A stretch of 64,000 bases of DNA from Parafrigoribacterium mesophilum (lineage in GTDB: Bacteria; Actinomycetota; Actinomycetes; Actinomycetales; Microbacteriaceae), in the NCBI RefSeq assembly GCF_039652555.1, contig NZ_JBDJAF010000001.1, positions 1,178,001 through 1,242,000 of the forward strand, given 5' to 3'. Of this stretch, positions 15,867-25,389 are shown piece by piece. Numbering within the stretch: the first letter of the stretch is position 1; the number at the start of each line of letters is the position of its first letter. A program made the translations under genes and the position numbers. The notes beneath the pieces were generated by a model, which was not told the DNA's origin, made no database searches, and saw only the letters and a list, made by a program, of their open reading frames with translations.

Positions 15867-16829
15867 TCAGGCGCCGGCGAGCCAGTGGATGCTGTGTCCA
15901 TGCGGCGCCGCATAGGCGACGGGCTCCGCGTTTTCGGCCAGGACGAACATTCCGTCGTCCGGTGGCGCCGGCAAGCGCGCCTGCACCTCGGCCAGCACCG
16001 CAGGCCCTTCCAGCGATATCCAGTGGGCGCCGGTGCAGCGGACCGCCGTGACGAATCGGGCCCGGTCGACTCGGCTGAGGTAGACCAGGGTTCCGCAGCT
16101 GACCACGACCAGCCTCGCCTCGGCGGGCGCTTGTGCGGCCACCGTCGCCAGCGCATCCACCGCGTCACCGGGCACGATCCGGGGCGAATGGGCGGACACG
16201 ATATCGATGGCGAGGCGGATGCGGGCAAGACGTGCGTGCTGTTCCGGCCAGATCAGGGTCTCCAGCCAGTTGCGGTCATCCTGGTTACGCACGTCGAGGG
16301 GCGCGAGGTCGATTCCGGCGCGCCAGACGATGGTGGGAAGAGTCGTCGGGATAGGGACGCTTCCGCGCGTCTCGCATTCCAACAACACCGTGCTCGGGCC
16401 GGCGGCCGGATCCAGGGGGGCCGCCGCGTCGTAGCGGTAGCTGTACCGGTCCGGGTAGAGGCACAGTCCGGCGCTGGCTCCCACTTCCAGCAGGGCGAGC
16501 GGGCCGGGGAGGCGTGCCAGCAGCGGCAGCACGGCGGCGCAGCGTCCTGGTTCGTTGGTCTGCGTTGAGCGACGCAGCGCCTCCTGGCGCACCGCCGGCC
16601 AGTGCGCGACCAGCCAGTCCCGGAACGGTCCGTACTCGCCCTCGGGCGCCCCGAGCAGGCGCGACACGGCGAAGATCAGGTTCGGCTGCCGCCTGGCCAG
16701 CGGCAGCTCGTGCAGCAGCCGCAACACCGGCTCATCCCCGGCGACCCCGGTCGCCCACCCCTCGTACACCAGCGACCGGCCGTGAGCCTCGCCGGAGAAA
16801 TTGCTGTACCAGTTCGAGGTGCGCCCCAT
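15867..16829 (-). CDS. DUF2332-family protein
   Basis: A 320-residue actinobacterial protein of unknown function. LALLEVGASAGLCLYPDRY (about residues 133-151) resembles the glycine-rich SAM-binding loop of class I methyltransferases, and LVVVSCGTLVYL near 262 fits a later beta strand of that fold. A methyltransferase-like role is therefore possible but unproven. The gene is single and divergent from msrB. Confidence 0.8.
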   Translation of the reverse strand: MGRTSNWYSNFSGEAHGRSLVYEGWATGVAGDEPVLRLLHELPLARRQPNLIFAVSRLLGAPEGEYGPFRDWLVAHWPAVRQEALRRSTQTNEPGRCAAVLPLLARLPGPLALLEVGASAGLCLYPDRYSYRYDAAAPLDPAAGPSTVLLECETRGSVPIPTTLPTIVWRAGIDLAPLDVRNQDDRNWLETLIWPEQHARLARIRLAIDIVSAHSPRIVPGDAVDALATVAAQAPAEARLVVVSCGTLVYLSRVDRARFVTAVRCTGAHWISLEGPAVLAEVQARLPAPPDDGMFVLAENAEPVAYAAPHGHSIHWLAGA

Positions 16830-16955
16830 CCGGTCATCCTCTCACCGTCTCAGTTGTGCGTCGTATCGTGACCGGCGCGGAACAATTCGGAGCGAACCCG
16901 GGTTTAATGGCTATGCGACCGATCGGTGCGCCACTGGGTGCACGAGGGAGAAGAC

Positions 16956-17375
16956 ATGAACTACAAGGTGACTAAGAGCGAGCAGGAATGGCTCGAGGAA
17001 CTGGGTCCCCAGAAGTACGCGACACTGCGTGAGGCAGCGACCGAACGTCCCTGGACCGGGGAACTGCTCGACGAGAAGCGCGAGGGCATCTTCACCTGTG
17101 GGGCCTGCGGTGCCGAGCTGTTCAAGAGCGGCACGAAGTTCGACTCGTCGTGTGGATGGCCGAGCTTCTACGAGTCGGTGCGTCCGGAAGCCGTCGAACT
17201 CATCGAAGACATGAGCCTGGGTATGAGCCGTACCGAGGTGCGGTGCGCGAACTGCGGATCCCATCTGGGCCACGTGTTCCCCGACGGATTCGGCACTCCC
17301 ACGGGAAACCGGTACTGCATGAACTCGGTAGCGCTGAACTTTCAGGAGTCCGCTGCCGACGAGGACGCCAAATAG
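16956..17375 (+). CDS. msrB: peptide methionine (R)-S-oxide reductase
   Basis: A 139-residue MsrB, which repairs methionine-R-sulfoxide in oxidised proteins. Two CxxC pairs (CGAC near residue 47, CANC near 93) bind structural zinc. The catalytic Cys is in NRYCMNSVAL (about 124). The start is ATG at 16956 behind GAGGGAG; an earlier in-frame ATG at 16926 has no such site. The next gene, a nitroreductase, follows 29 bases later, suggesting an antioxidant pair. Confidence 0.95.
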   Translation: MNYKVTKSEQEWLEELGPQKYATLREAATERPWTGELLDEKREGIFTCGACGAELFKSGTKFDSSCGWPSFYESVRPEAVELIEDMSLGMSRTEVRCANCGSHLGHVFPDGFGTPTGNRYCMNSVALNFQESAADEDAK

Positions 17376-17404
17376 CGAACGCACGGCGCACGCTGCTGGA
17401 CGCG

Positions 17405-17953
17405 ATGGCGCGCCGTCGTTCCTACCCGGCGGTGACCGCCGACGCGCCCAGCCATGAGCAACTGCTTCCGCTGCTGGCGGTGGCCGGGCGGGTGGCCGAC
17501 CACGGGTCATTGAGACCGTGGCGTCTGCTGGAGGTGAGGGGCAACGCTCGGGACCGCCTCGGTGGGGCGTTGGCGCAGGCCTGGGCTGATGCCCACCAGG
17601 GCGCACCAGAGGACCGCGAACGCCACGCCGGCAGAATGGCAGTCAAACCGCTGCGAGCACCGCTTCTGATCGCGATCGTGGCGGTTCACCGGATCAGCCA
17701 GAAGGTGACCTTCTGGGAGCAGGACGCCGCCGCGGCTGGCGTTGCGCACCTGCTCAGTCTCGCCTTGGACGACGCCGGGTGGGGCGTCATGTGGCGCACA
17801 GGCTCGTTCACCGACTCACCGCAGGTCCGGGCCATGCACGGCCTGGACGAGACGGAACACCTGCTCGGTTGGCTCTACGTCGGCGGACGCCCGCCAGGCG
17901 CACTCCAGCACAAAAGTCCTCTTGACCCGGCCGACTTCCTGACGGTGTTATAG
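17405..17953 (+). CDS. nitroreductase-family flavoprotein
   Basis: An FMN-dependent nitroreductase-like protein of about 182 residues. Family features are RRSYPAVT at the start (phosphate/FMN-binding arginines), DHGSLRPWRLLEV near residue 38 and a C-terminal GLDETEHLLGWLYVG. The first ATG in frame is 17405, with a poor ribosome binding site; the family usually has a few residues more at the N-terminus, so a non-standard upstream start coupled to msrB is possible. Substrate unknown. Confidence 0.82.
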   Translation: MARRRSYPAVTADAPSHEQLLPLLAVAGRVADHGSLRPWRLLEVRGNARDRLGGALAQAWADAHQGAPEDRERHAGRMAVKPLRAPLLIAIVAVHRISQKVTFWEQDAAAAGVAHLLSLALDDAGWGVMWRTGSFTDSPQVRAMHGLDETEHLLGWLYVGGRPPGALQHKSPLDPADFLTVL

Positions 17954-17989
17954 CCCAGGACGACGCGCGGCCAATGTCGGCCGCTCAAG

Positions 17990-17995
17990 TAATAT
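17990..17995 (+). promoter_or_regulatory. predicted -10 box for tRNA-Thr
   Basis: TAATAT ends 14 bases before the mature tRNA 5' end, at the correct distance for a short 5' leader. A weak -35 (TGTCGG) is at about 17 bases upstream. Confidence 0.45.
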
Positions 17996-18009
17996 GGGGT
18001 GTTCCATCC

Positions 18010-18083
18010 GCCCCCTTAGCTCAGTTGGCCAGAGCACCGCTCTTGTAAAGCGGGGGTCGTCGGTTCGAATCCGACAGGGGGCT
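18010..18083 (+). tRNA. tRNA-Thr (anticodon UGU)
   Basis: The acceptor stem GCCCCCT/AGGGGGC pairs perfectly. The D-arm TAGCTCAGTTGGC, the anticodon stem CCGCT/AGCGG with loop CTTGTAA (anticodon TGT) and the T-loop GGTTCGAATCC are all present. Length is 74 nucleotides with discriminator T; no encoded CCA. Confidence 0.96.
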
Positions 18084-18093
18084 CATCATGCTC

Positions 18094-18160
18094 AGCGGGG
18101 TCTCGAGGTTTCGACACTTCGACAAGCTCGGTGGAGTCCAGGCTCAACCACCGGTACGGC
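18094..18160. repeat. degenerate TTCGACAAGCTC-type repeat downstream of tRNA
   Basis: GTCTCGAGGTTTCGACACTT and the following CGACAAGCTCGGTGGAGTCC, then GGCTCAACCACCGG, form a short patch resembling the dispersed intergenic repeats of Microbacteriaceae. It sits between the tRNA and the stop codon of the DsbA-like gene, and no gene fits here. Only one copy of this version is in the window. Confidence 0.5.
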
Positions 18161-18180
18161 CACCGGGTGGGGCCGGGCTA

Positions 18181-19116
18181 CTACGGGGTCGGTGACACCG
18201 ACGGCGACGGCGACGGCGACGGCTCCTGGGTGTAGTTGTCGCCGGCCACCTTCAGCAAGAAGTTCGAGAACTCCTCCGGATTGAACGCACCGGACGCATC
18301 CGTCGTGTATTTGTAGTTCTGCCCGTTGACGAGCACGGTGGGAGTGCCCGCCACCTTCTCAATGTCGGAGTTCGGGATGGGCCCCGACAGCGCGCGGGCG
18401 GTAGATGCGGCCACCCAATTCTTGAACTTGGCATCGTTGATGCACTTGGCGATGGAACTCTGCCCCGTCACCTTCGCCTGCTTGGCAAGGTCGATGAGCT
18501 TCTGGTTGGTGAGTCCTTCTGTGGATTCCTCCGGCTGGTTCTTGAACAGGATCGCGCTGTAGTCGAACGCGCTGTCCGGGGAGTAGTTCGTCACGCAGGC
18601 CATCGCGTTCGCTGCCCTGGTGGAGTACTGGGTGCCCATCGAAGCCCGGTCCAGAATGGCGATGGGATGGATCTCGAGTGTGGCCACCCCCGATTCCACC
18701 AGTTTCTTGATCTGCGGCGCGTTGGCCGCTTCGAAGGCACCACAGATGGGGCAGAGGTAATCGATGTAGACCCGGATGTCGAACACGTCGCCGGAACTGT
18801 CGCTCGCAGTGGGGGCCGGCGACGCTCCCGCCTTCAGTGCCGGAGTGCGCACGGTGTCGAGGGCCTTGGTGATGACGACACCGTCACTGGCCATGTTCTG
18901 CGGCCCGGAGGCGGGGGGCCGCACGGTGGAGGTGATGACTATCACGACGACGGCGATGATGGCGAGTACTGCCACCGCGATCCCACCCTGGAGCAGGAAC
19001 TTGTTGCGGCGGTCCTTCTTCTTTTGTGCTTCGCGCAGGGCCCTTGCTTTTTCCCGTGCCGCCTCACGACGCATGTTCTTGCTGGGCCGGCTGCCGCCGG
19101 GGCCACTGATGCTCAT
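18181..19116 (-). CDS. membrane-anchored DsbA-like thioredoxin-fold protein
   Basis: A 311-residue protein with a long basic coiled cytoplasmic N-terminus (residues 1-40), one membrane segment (about 41-63) and an extracytoplasmic thioredoxin fold carrying YLCPICGAFEAAN (CPIC redox motif, about residues 128-140). Later Cys residues in MACVTNY and AKCINDAKF are typical of this actinobacterial DsbA group. It probably oxidises or isomerises disulfides in exported proteins. The 252 bases upstream hold the upstream region of the next, divergent gene. Confidence 0.9.
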   Translation of the reverse strand: MSISGPGGSRPSKNMRREAAREKARALREAQKKKDRRNKFLLQGGIAVAVLAIIAVVVIVITSTVRPPASGPQNMASDGVVITKALDTVRTPALKAGASPAPTASDSSGDVFDIRVYIDYLCPICGAFEAANAPQIKKLVESGVATLEIHPIAILDRASMGTQYSTRAANAMACVTNYSPDSAFDYSAILFKNQPEESTEGLTNQKLIDLAKQAKVTGQSSIAKCINDAKFKNWVAASTARALSGPIPNSDIEKVAGTPTVLVNGQNYKYTTDASGAFNPEEFSNFLLKVAGDNYTQEPSPSPSPSVSPTP

Positions 19117-19368
19117 TGAACCTCACTCTTCTTGCTTAGTGGCCGGATGGCGACCCCGTAACTCGACAGCTTCGGATGCTAGACACCGAGACTGAGAACT
19201 TACGGGGCGCTTGCTGAAACAGCCTAGCGGGCTGATGTAGGAGGTACCTGCGCAGCAGTGCCATAATGGCCAGAAAGAGTGCAGCCGGTCCCCACCGGTT
19301 GCGGCCCTCTCGCATGTGCATTCACAACGGATCGTTCGGCACGTACCTGCCGGTGAAGGAGCAATAAA

Positions 19369-20472
<1,104 letters not shown>

Positions 20473-20486
20473 CGAGTCTCAGAACG

Positions 20487-20528
20487 TCGAGCCCATCGTC
20501 CCTCACCGGATGGTGGGCTCGAGTTCTT
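20487..20528 (+). terminator. rho-independent-type terminator after ugpC
   Basis: The perfect 9-base stem TCGAGCCCA/TGGGCTCGA (20487-20495 and 20514-20522) is followed by GTTCTTCG. An alternative inner pairing CCATC/GATGG exists in the loop. It is 15 bases past the ugpC stop. Confidence 0.6.
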
Positions 20529-20550
20529 CGCGCAGTTAGGCTGGTGGGCG

Positions 20551-21840
20551 ATGAGCGGATCTCTGAACATCACCTCCGCGACGGTCGACCCCGCCCTTCT
20601 CGACCTGCCATGGAACCTTCCGCTGGACAGCTGGCCGGCCGAGACGATCGCGGCGCTGCCCAAGGGCATTTCCCGGCATCTGGTGCGGTTCGTCAGGCTG
20701 AGCGGCTACATCATCGCCGTCAAGGAGACCTCCGGGGAGCTGGCAAGGCGCGAGTACGACCTCCTGCGCACGTTGCAGAAGCTCGAGGTGCCGTGCGTGG
20801 ACCCGGTCGCGGTGATCACGAACCGAACGGATGACGGCGGGCACAGGCTCGAGTCCGCTCTGGTGACCCGGCACCTCAAGTTCTCGCTGCCCTACCGGGC
20901 GCTGTACTCACAGAAGCTGCGACCGGACACCGCGACCAGGCTCATCGACGCGCTCGCGGTGCTGCTGGTGCGCCTGCACATCATCGGTTTCTTCTGGGGT
21001 GACGTCTCGTTGTCCAACACGCTGTTCCGACGGGACGCCGGCTCGTTCGCCGCGTACCTCGTCGATGCGGAGACGGGGCAGTTGCACAACAGTCTCTCGG
21101 CCGGTCAGCGGGAGCACGACCTGGAGATCGGCCGGATCAACATCGCCGGAGAACTGCTCGACCTCGCCGCCGGCGACCGCCTCGACGACGAGATCGACCC
21201 GGTGACGGTCAGCGAGGGGATCATCGCCGCCTACCGCAGCCTCTGGAGCGAACTGACCGGCCCAGAGTCCTTCGCGTCCACCGAACGGTGGCGCATCAAC
21301 GAACGTGTCGAGCGGCTGAACAACCTCGGGTTCGACATCGAGGAATTGGCCATCACCACGGATGCGGCGGGCGCGAAGGTGCGCATCCAGCCGAAGGTCG
21401 TCGATGCCGGCCACCACCAGCGCCGACTGTTGAGGCTCACCGGGCTGGACACCGGCGAGAACCAAGCCCGGCGCCTGCTCAACGATCTGGACTCCTACGC
21501 TGCGGCCGCGCATCCGGGCAACGCCGACGAGGAGATGGTCGCCCACGAGTGGCTCGCCAAGGTGTTCGAGCCCGTGGTGAGGGCGATCCCCCGGGAGCTG
21601 AAGGGCCGGTTGGAGCCGGCTGAAGTGTTCCATCAGTTGCTTGAACACCGCTGGTACCTGTCCGAGAACGAGAACCGCGATATGCCGCTGGCCGAAGCGC
21701 TCACCTCGTACATCGACAACGTGCTGCGCCATCGCAGGGACGAGGCGACACTGCTGAACCCGCCCACCGGGGCGTTCACCATGCCGTCCCCCGTCATCGA
21801 CGACACCGCGGACGAGAGTGACTGGCGCAGCAAGGTCTGA
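20551..21840 (+). CDS. DUF4032-family protein with kinase-like core
   Basis: A 429-residue actinobacterial protein. The N-terminal half resembles a lipopolysaccharide-kinase/aminoglycoside-phosphotransferase fold: IAVKETSGELARREYDLL (candidate ATP lysine and alpha-C glutamate), then GFFWGDVSLSNTLF in place of the HxDxxxxN catalytic loop, and YLVDAETGQL in place of DFG. The C-terminal DUF4032 region is unique to the family. The substrate is unknown. The gene commonly follows ugpC in actinobacteria, as here. Confidence 0.82.
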   Translation: MSGSLNITSATVDPALLDLPWNLPLDSWPAETIAALPKGISRHLVRFVRLSGYIIAVKETSGELARREYDLLRTLQKLEVPCVDPVAVITNRTDDGGHRLESALVTRHLKFSLPYRALYSQKLRPDTATRLIDALAVLLVRLHIIGFFWGDVSLSNTLFRRDAGSFAAYLVDAETGQLHNSLSAGQREHDLEIGRINIAGELLDLAAGDRLDDEIDPVTVSEGIIAAYRSLWSELTGPESFASTERWRINERVERLNNLGFDIEELAITTDAAGAKVRIQPKVVDAGHHQRRLLRLTGLDTGENQARRLLNDLDSYAAAAHPGNADEEMVAHEWLAKVFEPVVRAIPRELKGRLEPAEVFHQLLEHRWYLSENENRDMPLAEALTSYIDNVLRHRRDEATLLNPPTGAFTMPSPVIDDTADESDWRSKV

Positions 21841-21845
21841 GGTGC

Positions 21846-22325
21846 TCAGCCGAGCAGGCGTTCCATCCCGCGACCTACTGCGTGGTCGAAGATGAGATTG
21901 GTCTCGGTGTGCGCCACGGCCGGATGCCCGGCCAGGTTCTCCAACACGAAGTCGCGCAGGTCGGCGGCGTTGCGCGCCGCGACGTGGAGCAAGAAGTCGT
22001 CCACGCCCGCCATCTGGAACAGCGCGAGAACGCCAGGCCATCCCGGTGCGGTGCGGCGGAACTTCTCGACCTCTTCCCGCATGATCGACACCAGGCGGAT
22101 GGAGATCAGCGCCTGCAGCGTGATCCCGAGCGCCGCCACGTCGATGTCGGCGTGATAGCCGCGCAGATAGCCTGCGGCGTGCAGCCGGCGCATCCGCAGC
22201 GACACCGTGGATTCCGCAACGCCGATCCGCGACGCGAGCGCCGCCCCTGACACGCGCGCGTTGGCCGACAACGCCCGCAGGATGCCCTTGTCGATGTCGT
22301 CCAGTGAAGCGATCTTCGATTCCAC
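21846..22325 (-). CDS. Lrp/AsnC-family regulator
   Basis: A regulator of about 159 residues with an N-terminal helix-turn-helix (LDDIDKGILRALSANARVSG, then SRIGVAESTVSLRMRRL) and a C-terminal RAM ligand-binding domain. I chose GTG at 22325, since upstream in-frame codons back to ATG 22370 encode an arginine tract atypical of the family. It is divergent from a trans-sulfuration enzyme, with a 106-base shared promoter region. This suggests amino-acid-responsive control of that enzyme. Confidence 0.88.
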   Translation of the reverse strand: MESKIASLDDIDKGILRALSANARVSGAALASRIGVAESTVSLRMRRLHAAGYLRGYHADIDVAALGITLQALISIRLVSIMREEVEKFRRTAPGWPGVLALFQMAGVDDFLLHVAARNAADLRDFVLENLAGHPAVAHTETNLIFDHAVGRGMERLLG

Positions 22326-22431
22326 TGTCTGCCGCCGCCTTCTTCTCGCAGATCCTAGCGTTACCAGCACGATTGTCTCATATTCTGCGAGTCAACTTGC
22401 ATCTGACGCTAGATTCTGTTTCGGTCTAGGT

Positions 22432-23658
22432 ATGCTGCCAACTGATTCCCGTCTCGAAACCCGCGCCGTCCACGCCGGAATGGAGGGGCTGAAGGAGTCA
22501 GGCCTTCACGTTCCGTCGATCGACCTGTCGACGACCAACCCGCTGCCCAGCGTCGAGCTGGGCGGCGACTCGTACGAACAACTCGCTGGCGGCGGCGACC
22601 TGTTGCCTGGCCAGTCGGCGGTGTACCAGCGGCTGTGGCAGCCCGGCGTCGCCCGATTCGAAGACGCACTGGCGGCGCTCGAGGGTGCCGACGGAGCGGT
22701 CGCGTACTCCACCGGCATGGCCGCGCTCACCGCATGCCTCCTCGCGTCGGTCACCGCCGGCAAACCGCACATCGTGGCGCTGCGGCCGATCTACGGCGGA
22801 ACCGACCATGTGCTGGACAGTGGACTGCTCGGCACGACGGTGACCTGGACCGACGTCGACGGCGTAGCGGGGGCGATCCGTCCGGACACCGGCCTCGTGA
22901 TCATCGAGTCCCCGGCCAACCCGACGCTCGAGCTGACGGACATCGCCCGCGTGGTGAAGGGAGCAGGATCCGTTCCGGTAATGGTGGACAACACCTTCGC
23001 CACCCCGATCCTGCAGCGGCCGATCGAGCTCGGTGCCACCCTCGTGCTGCACAGCGCCACCAAGTACCTCGGCGGACACGGCGACGTCATGGGCGGCGTC
23101 GTGGCGGGCAACCAGGACTGGGTCCGGCGGCTGCGTCACGTGCGCGCTCTGACCGGAGGCCTGCTGCACCCGTTCGCCGGCTACCTGCTGCACCGCGGAC
23201 TGCGCACCCTGCCGGTGCGTGTGCGCGCCCAGCAGGCGACCGCCGGGGAACTGGCTAGGCGGATGCAGGGCCATCGGGCGCTGGCCAGGGTGCTCTACCC
23301 TGCACTGCCAGGATGCGACCCGGACGGGTTGCTGGGCACCCAGCTGGACGGGCCAGGGTCAATGATCGCCATCGAGCTGGCCGGCGGCTATGACGCCGCC
23401 GTCACCTTCATCCAGTCGTTGCGACTGGTGACCAACGCGGTGTCCCTCGGTGGTGTGGACACCCTTGCGCAGCATCCGGCGTCGCTGACTCATCGCCCTG
23501 TCGCCCCGGCGGCACGGCCGGGAGGTGGTGTCGTGCGCATGTCGATCGGCCTCGAGCATGTCGACGATTTGAGCGCGGACATCCTGGCCGCTCTGGAAGT
23601 GGTGGACTCTGCTGCCGAAATGCCGCGTGGTGCTGCGGGTGTGCTCGCCGCGCACTAG
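22432..23658 (+). CDS. trans-sulfuration PLP enzyme (cystathionine/methionine gamma-lyase type)
   Basis: A 408-residue Cys/Met-metabolism PLP enzyme. The PLP lysine lies in LHSATKYLGGHGDVMGG (about residue 205). The phosphate-binding STGMAALTA is near residue 84, and SLGGVDTLAQHPASLTHR is at the C-terminal substrate site. It could be a cystathionine gamma-lyase, a cystathionine gamma-synthase or a methionine gamma-lyase; sequence alone does not decide. Pairing with a divergent Lrp regulator favours a degradative amino-acid lyase. The start at 22432 is the first Met before the conserved LETRAVHAG. Confidence 0.88.
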   Translation: MLPTDSRLETRAVHAGMEGLKESGLHVPSIDLSTTNPLPSVELGGDSYEQLAGGGDLLPGQSAVYQRLWQPGVARFEDALAALEGADGAVAYSTGMAALTACLLASVTAGKPHIVALRPIYGGTDHVLDSGLLGTTVTWTDVDGVAGAIRPDTGLVIIESPANPTLELTDIARVVKGAGSVPVMVDNTFATPILQRPIELGATLVLHSATKYLGGHGDVMGGVVAGNQDWVRRLRHVRALTGGLLHPFAGYLLHRGLRTLPVRVRAQQATAGELARRMQGHRALARVLYPALPGCDPDGLLGTQLDGPGSMIAIELAGGYDAAVTFIQSLRLVTNAVSLGGVDTLAQHPASLTHRPVAPAARPGGGVVRMSIGLEHVDDLSADILAALEVVDSAAEMPRGAAGVLAAH

Positions 23659-23682
23659 TCACGGCTGGCATCTCGCGAGAAG

Positions 23683-24177
23683 CTAATGGAACGCCATCGT
23701 CTCGACTGACTTGGCGTCGGCGGCGAAGGTGAACGTCGCACGGACAAAGGTGCCGGCCAGCGCACGGGGGAGCCAGTGCTTCGCGTCGTCCCACATGTCG
23801 GCCAATGGAAGCCGGTCGATCGGAAACCACTCTGGGGCGAGTTCGTTGGACTCGACCGGCTCGCCCGACCACTGGCGACAGAGGAACGCCCAGGATTTCT
23901 GGCTGAACTCGGGGCGATGCGGAAACGGGTAGGTGAGTTCTCCGATCGGCGTGAACGCGTCGGGGCGCACGGTGAGGCCGACCTCTTCCAGCGTCTCGCG
24001 CACGGCGGCATCCACCGGCGACTCGCCCGGCTCGAGCTTGCCGCCAGGGGCGACCATGGTGCCCAGCCCGAAACCCTTCTTCTTGCGACCCAGCAGCACC
24101 TCGGGGGAGCCGGAGCTGCCCCGGCTATCGGATGCCTCCCTCACGAAATAGCAGACGCACACCTCGGGAAGGACCAT
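23683..24177 (-). CDS. NUDIX hydrolase, 8-oxo-dGTPase-like
   Basis: A protein of about 164 residues with a complete NUDIX box GGKLEPGESPVDAAVRETLEEVGL (about residues 46-69). RKKKGFGLGTMVAPGGK before it is typical of the MutT/MTH1 group that removes oxidised purine nucleotides. ATG at 24177 is chosen; a GTG 18 bases upstream is possible. Single gene, converging on the trans-sulfuration gene. Confidence 0.87.
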   Translation of the reverse strand: MVLPEVCVCYFVREASDSRGSSGSPEVLLGRKKKGFGLGTMVAPGGKLEPGESPVDAAVRETLEEVGLTVRPDAFTPIGELTYPFPHRPEFSQKSWAFLCRQWSGEPVESNELAPEWFPIDRLPLADMWDDAKHWLPRALAGTFVRATFTFAADAKSVETMAFH

Positions 24178-24238
24178 GCGGCAAGCGTAATTCACCCGAG
24201 GCCGGCGCGGTCAGAAGGCCCGGTCAGAAGGAGCGCGG

Positions 24239-24658
24239 TCAGAAGCGATAGTCGTCTTGGGCGATCCAGCGCACGCCGTGCCGGTGGCTGAGCAGGATGG
24301 CGCGCATCGTCACGCCGGCTTGCTCCAACTCGGTGTGGATGGCCAGCGCCCATTCCCGGTCGGCGCTGGTGAGCCCCGCGTCCGCGTACCGCTCGAGAAC
24401 GACGATGACGGCCGAGGCACCCTCGACACCCATTGCCTCGCGCAGGTTCGCGGCGACGGTGCCGAGGAAGGCGTCTGGCCGGTTGGGCAGCTCACCCATC
24501 GGGATGACCAGCGGAAGCTGCACCTGCTGGTCGTCCACGAAGAGGAACCAGAGCTGATGCTGGATGGCCCGGCCGATGAGGTCCGCGACTCGCTCCTGCA
24601 CGAGGGCATCGGTCGCCAGCGGTTGCAACCGGGTTTCTTCATAGTTGGGAGGTTTCAT
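24239..24658 (-). CDS. hypothetical actinobacterial protein
   Basis: About 139 residues, function not recognised. Hydrophobic beta strands alternate with helices (WFLFVDDQQ, LVIPMGELP, ASAVIVVLERY, MRAILLSHRHGVRW), suggesting a soluble alpha/beta domain vaguely like DUF4192 proteins. ATG at 24658 is chosen over an upstream in-frame start that adds a low-quality segment. About 160 bases upstream, to 24820, hold no gene, only imperfect GGAGAGGATSGG-type repeats. Confidence 0.65.
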   Translation of the reverse strand: MKPPNYEETRLQPLATDALVQERVADLIGRAIQHQLWFLFVDDQQVQLPLVIPMGELPNRPDAFLGTVAANLREAMGVEGASAVIVVLERYADAGLTSADREWALAIHTELEQAGVTMRAILLSHRHGVRWIAQDDYRF

Positions 24659-24820
24659 CCGGCCATTGTGCGGCGCGGCGGCGTGGTGGCCGGCGGGGAG
24701 CATCCATTCGGTGCGAAATCATCCATACCGTTCCCTGTGAAGGAGAGGATGGGCCGTAAAGGAGAGGATCGGCTGCGAAGAAGAGGACGCGGCGGGGAAC
24801 GAGAAGGCGCGGCGGTGGCC

Positions 24821-25237
24821 TCAGCCGCCGATGCCGAACAGGCCGATGATGAGCGCCATCACGACGTAGGTGACCAGTTCGTGGGAGATGTTGAGCACCG
24901 TCAGCGCCGGCGGCCGGTTCTCGAACGCGTCGTGGGTGACGAAGCGAGCGGCGGTGAATCCGGCCCAGAGGATCACGGCAGTGACCAGGCTGTTGATCAG
25001 GAAGCTGCCGCCGTAGAACTCCTGCGCGATCGCCGCGGCCCCGGCGAGCACCCACGCGCTCAGAAAACTGACGACCACCGTGATGACGATCGCCCGCACG
25101 GCATTGGCGGGATTCTCCACCCGCGCGGCCTTCTGCCACCAGGTGCCGAAGACCTTCGGCGTGTACCAGATGGAGCCGACGACCATGGTGGACACCGTGG
25201 CGACCAGCACCGCCCAAACATTGATCTCGGGAATCAC
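24821..25237 (-). CDS. DUF1761-family membrane protein
   Basis: A 138-residue protein with four hydrophobic segments and the family stretch GSIWYTPKVFGTWWQK (about residues 22-37). GTG at 25237 is chosen because GGAGAGG lies eight bases upstream; the longer reading frame adds an implausible N-terminus. Function unknown. The 152 bases to the divergent RecQ gene contain no other feature that I can name. Confidence 0.83.
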   Translation of the reverse strand: MIPEINVWAVLVATVSTMVVGSIWYTPKVFGTWWQKAARVENPANAVRAIVITVVVSFLSAWVLAGAAAIAQEFYGGSFLINSLVTAVILWAGFTAARFVTHDAFENRPPALTVLNISHELVTYVVMALIIGLFGIGG

Positions 25238-25389
25238 AGGAACCTCTCCGTCGAAGTTCTCGCAGCTTAGCGCCCACCATCCGGCGAGATGGGCACCGCC
25301 ACTCCTCCACAGCCGATCGCCCTCCACGGCTGTCAGGAGAACTCGGGCGCGCACAGGATGGCGTGCCGGGCGGCTGGCAAGCTAGAGCC

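Noticed and set aside
16955..18090. tRNA-associated genomic island at the tRNA-Thr
   Set aside because: No integrase, no repeated tRNA 3' end and no foreign-looking genes beside it; neighbours are core actinobacterial genes.
24659..24820. Small gene in the gap between the hypothetical protein and DUF1761
   Set aside because: No frame with a ribosome binding site and sensible composition; the stretch is mainly imperfect GGAGAGG repeats.
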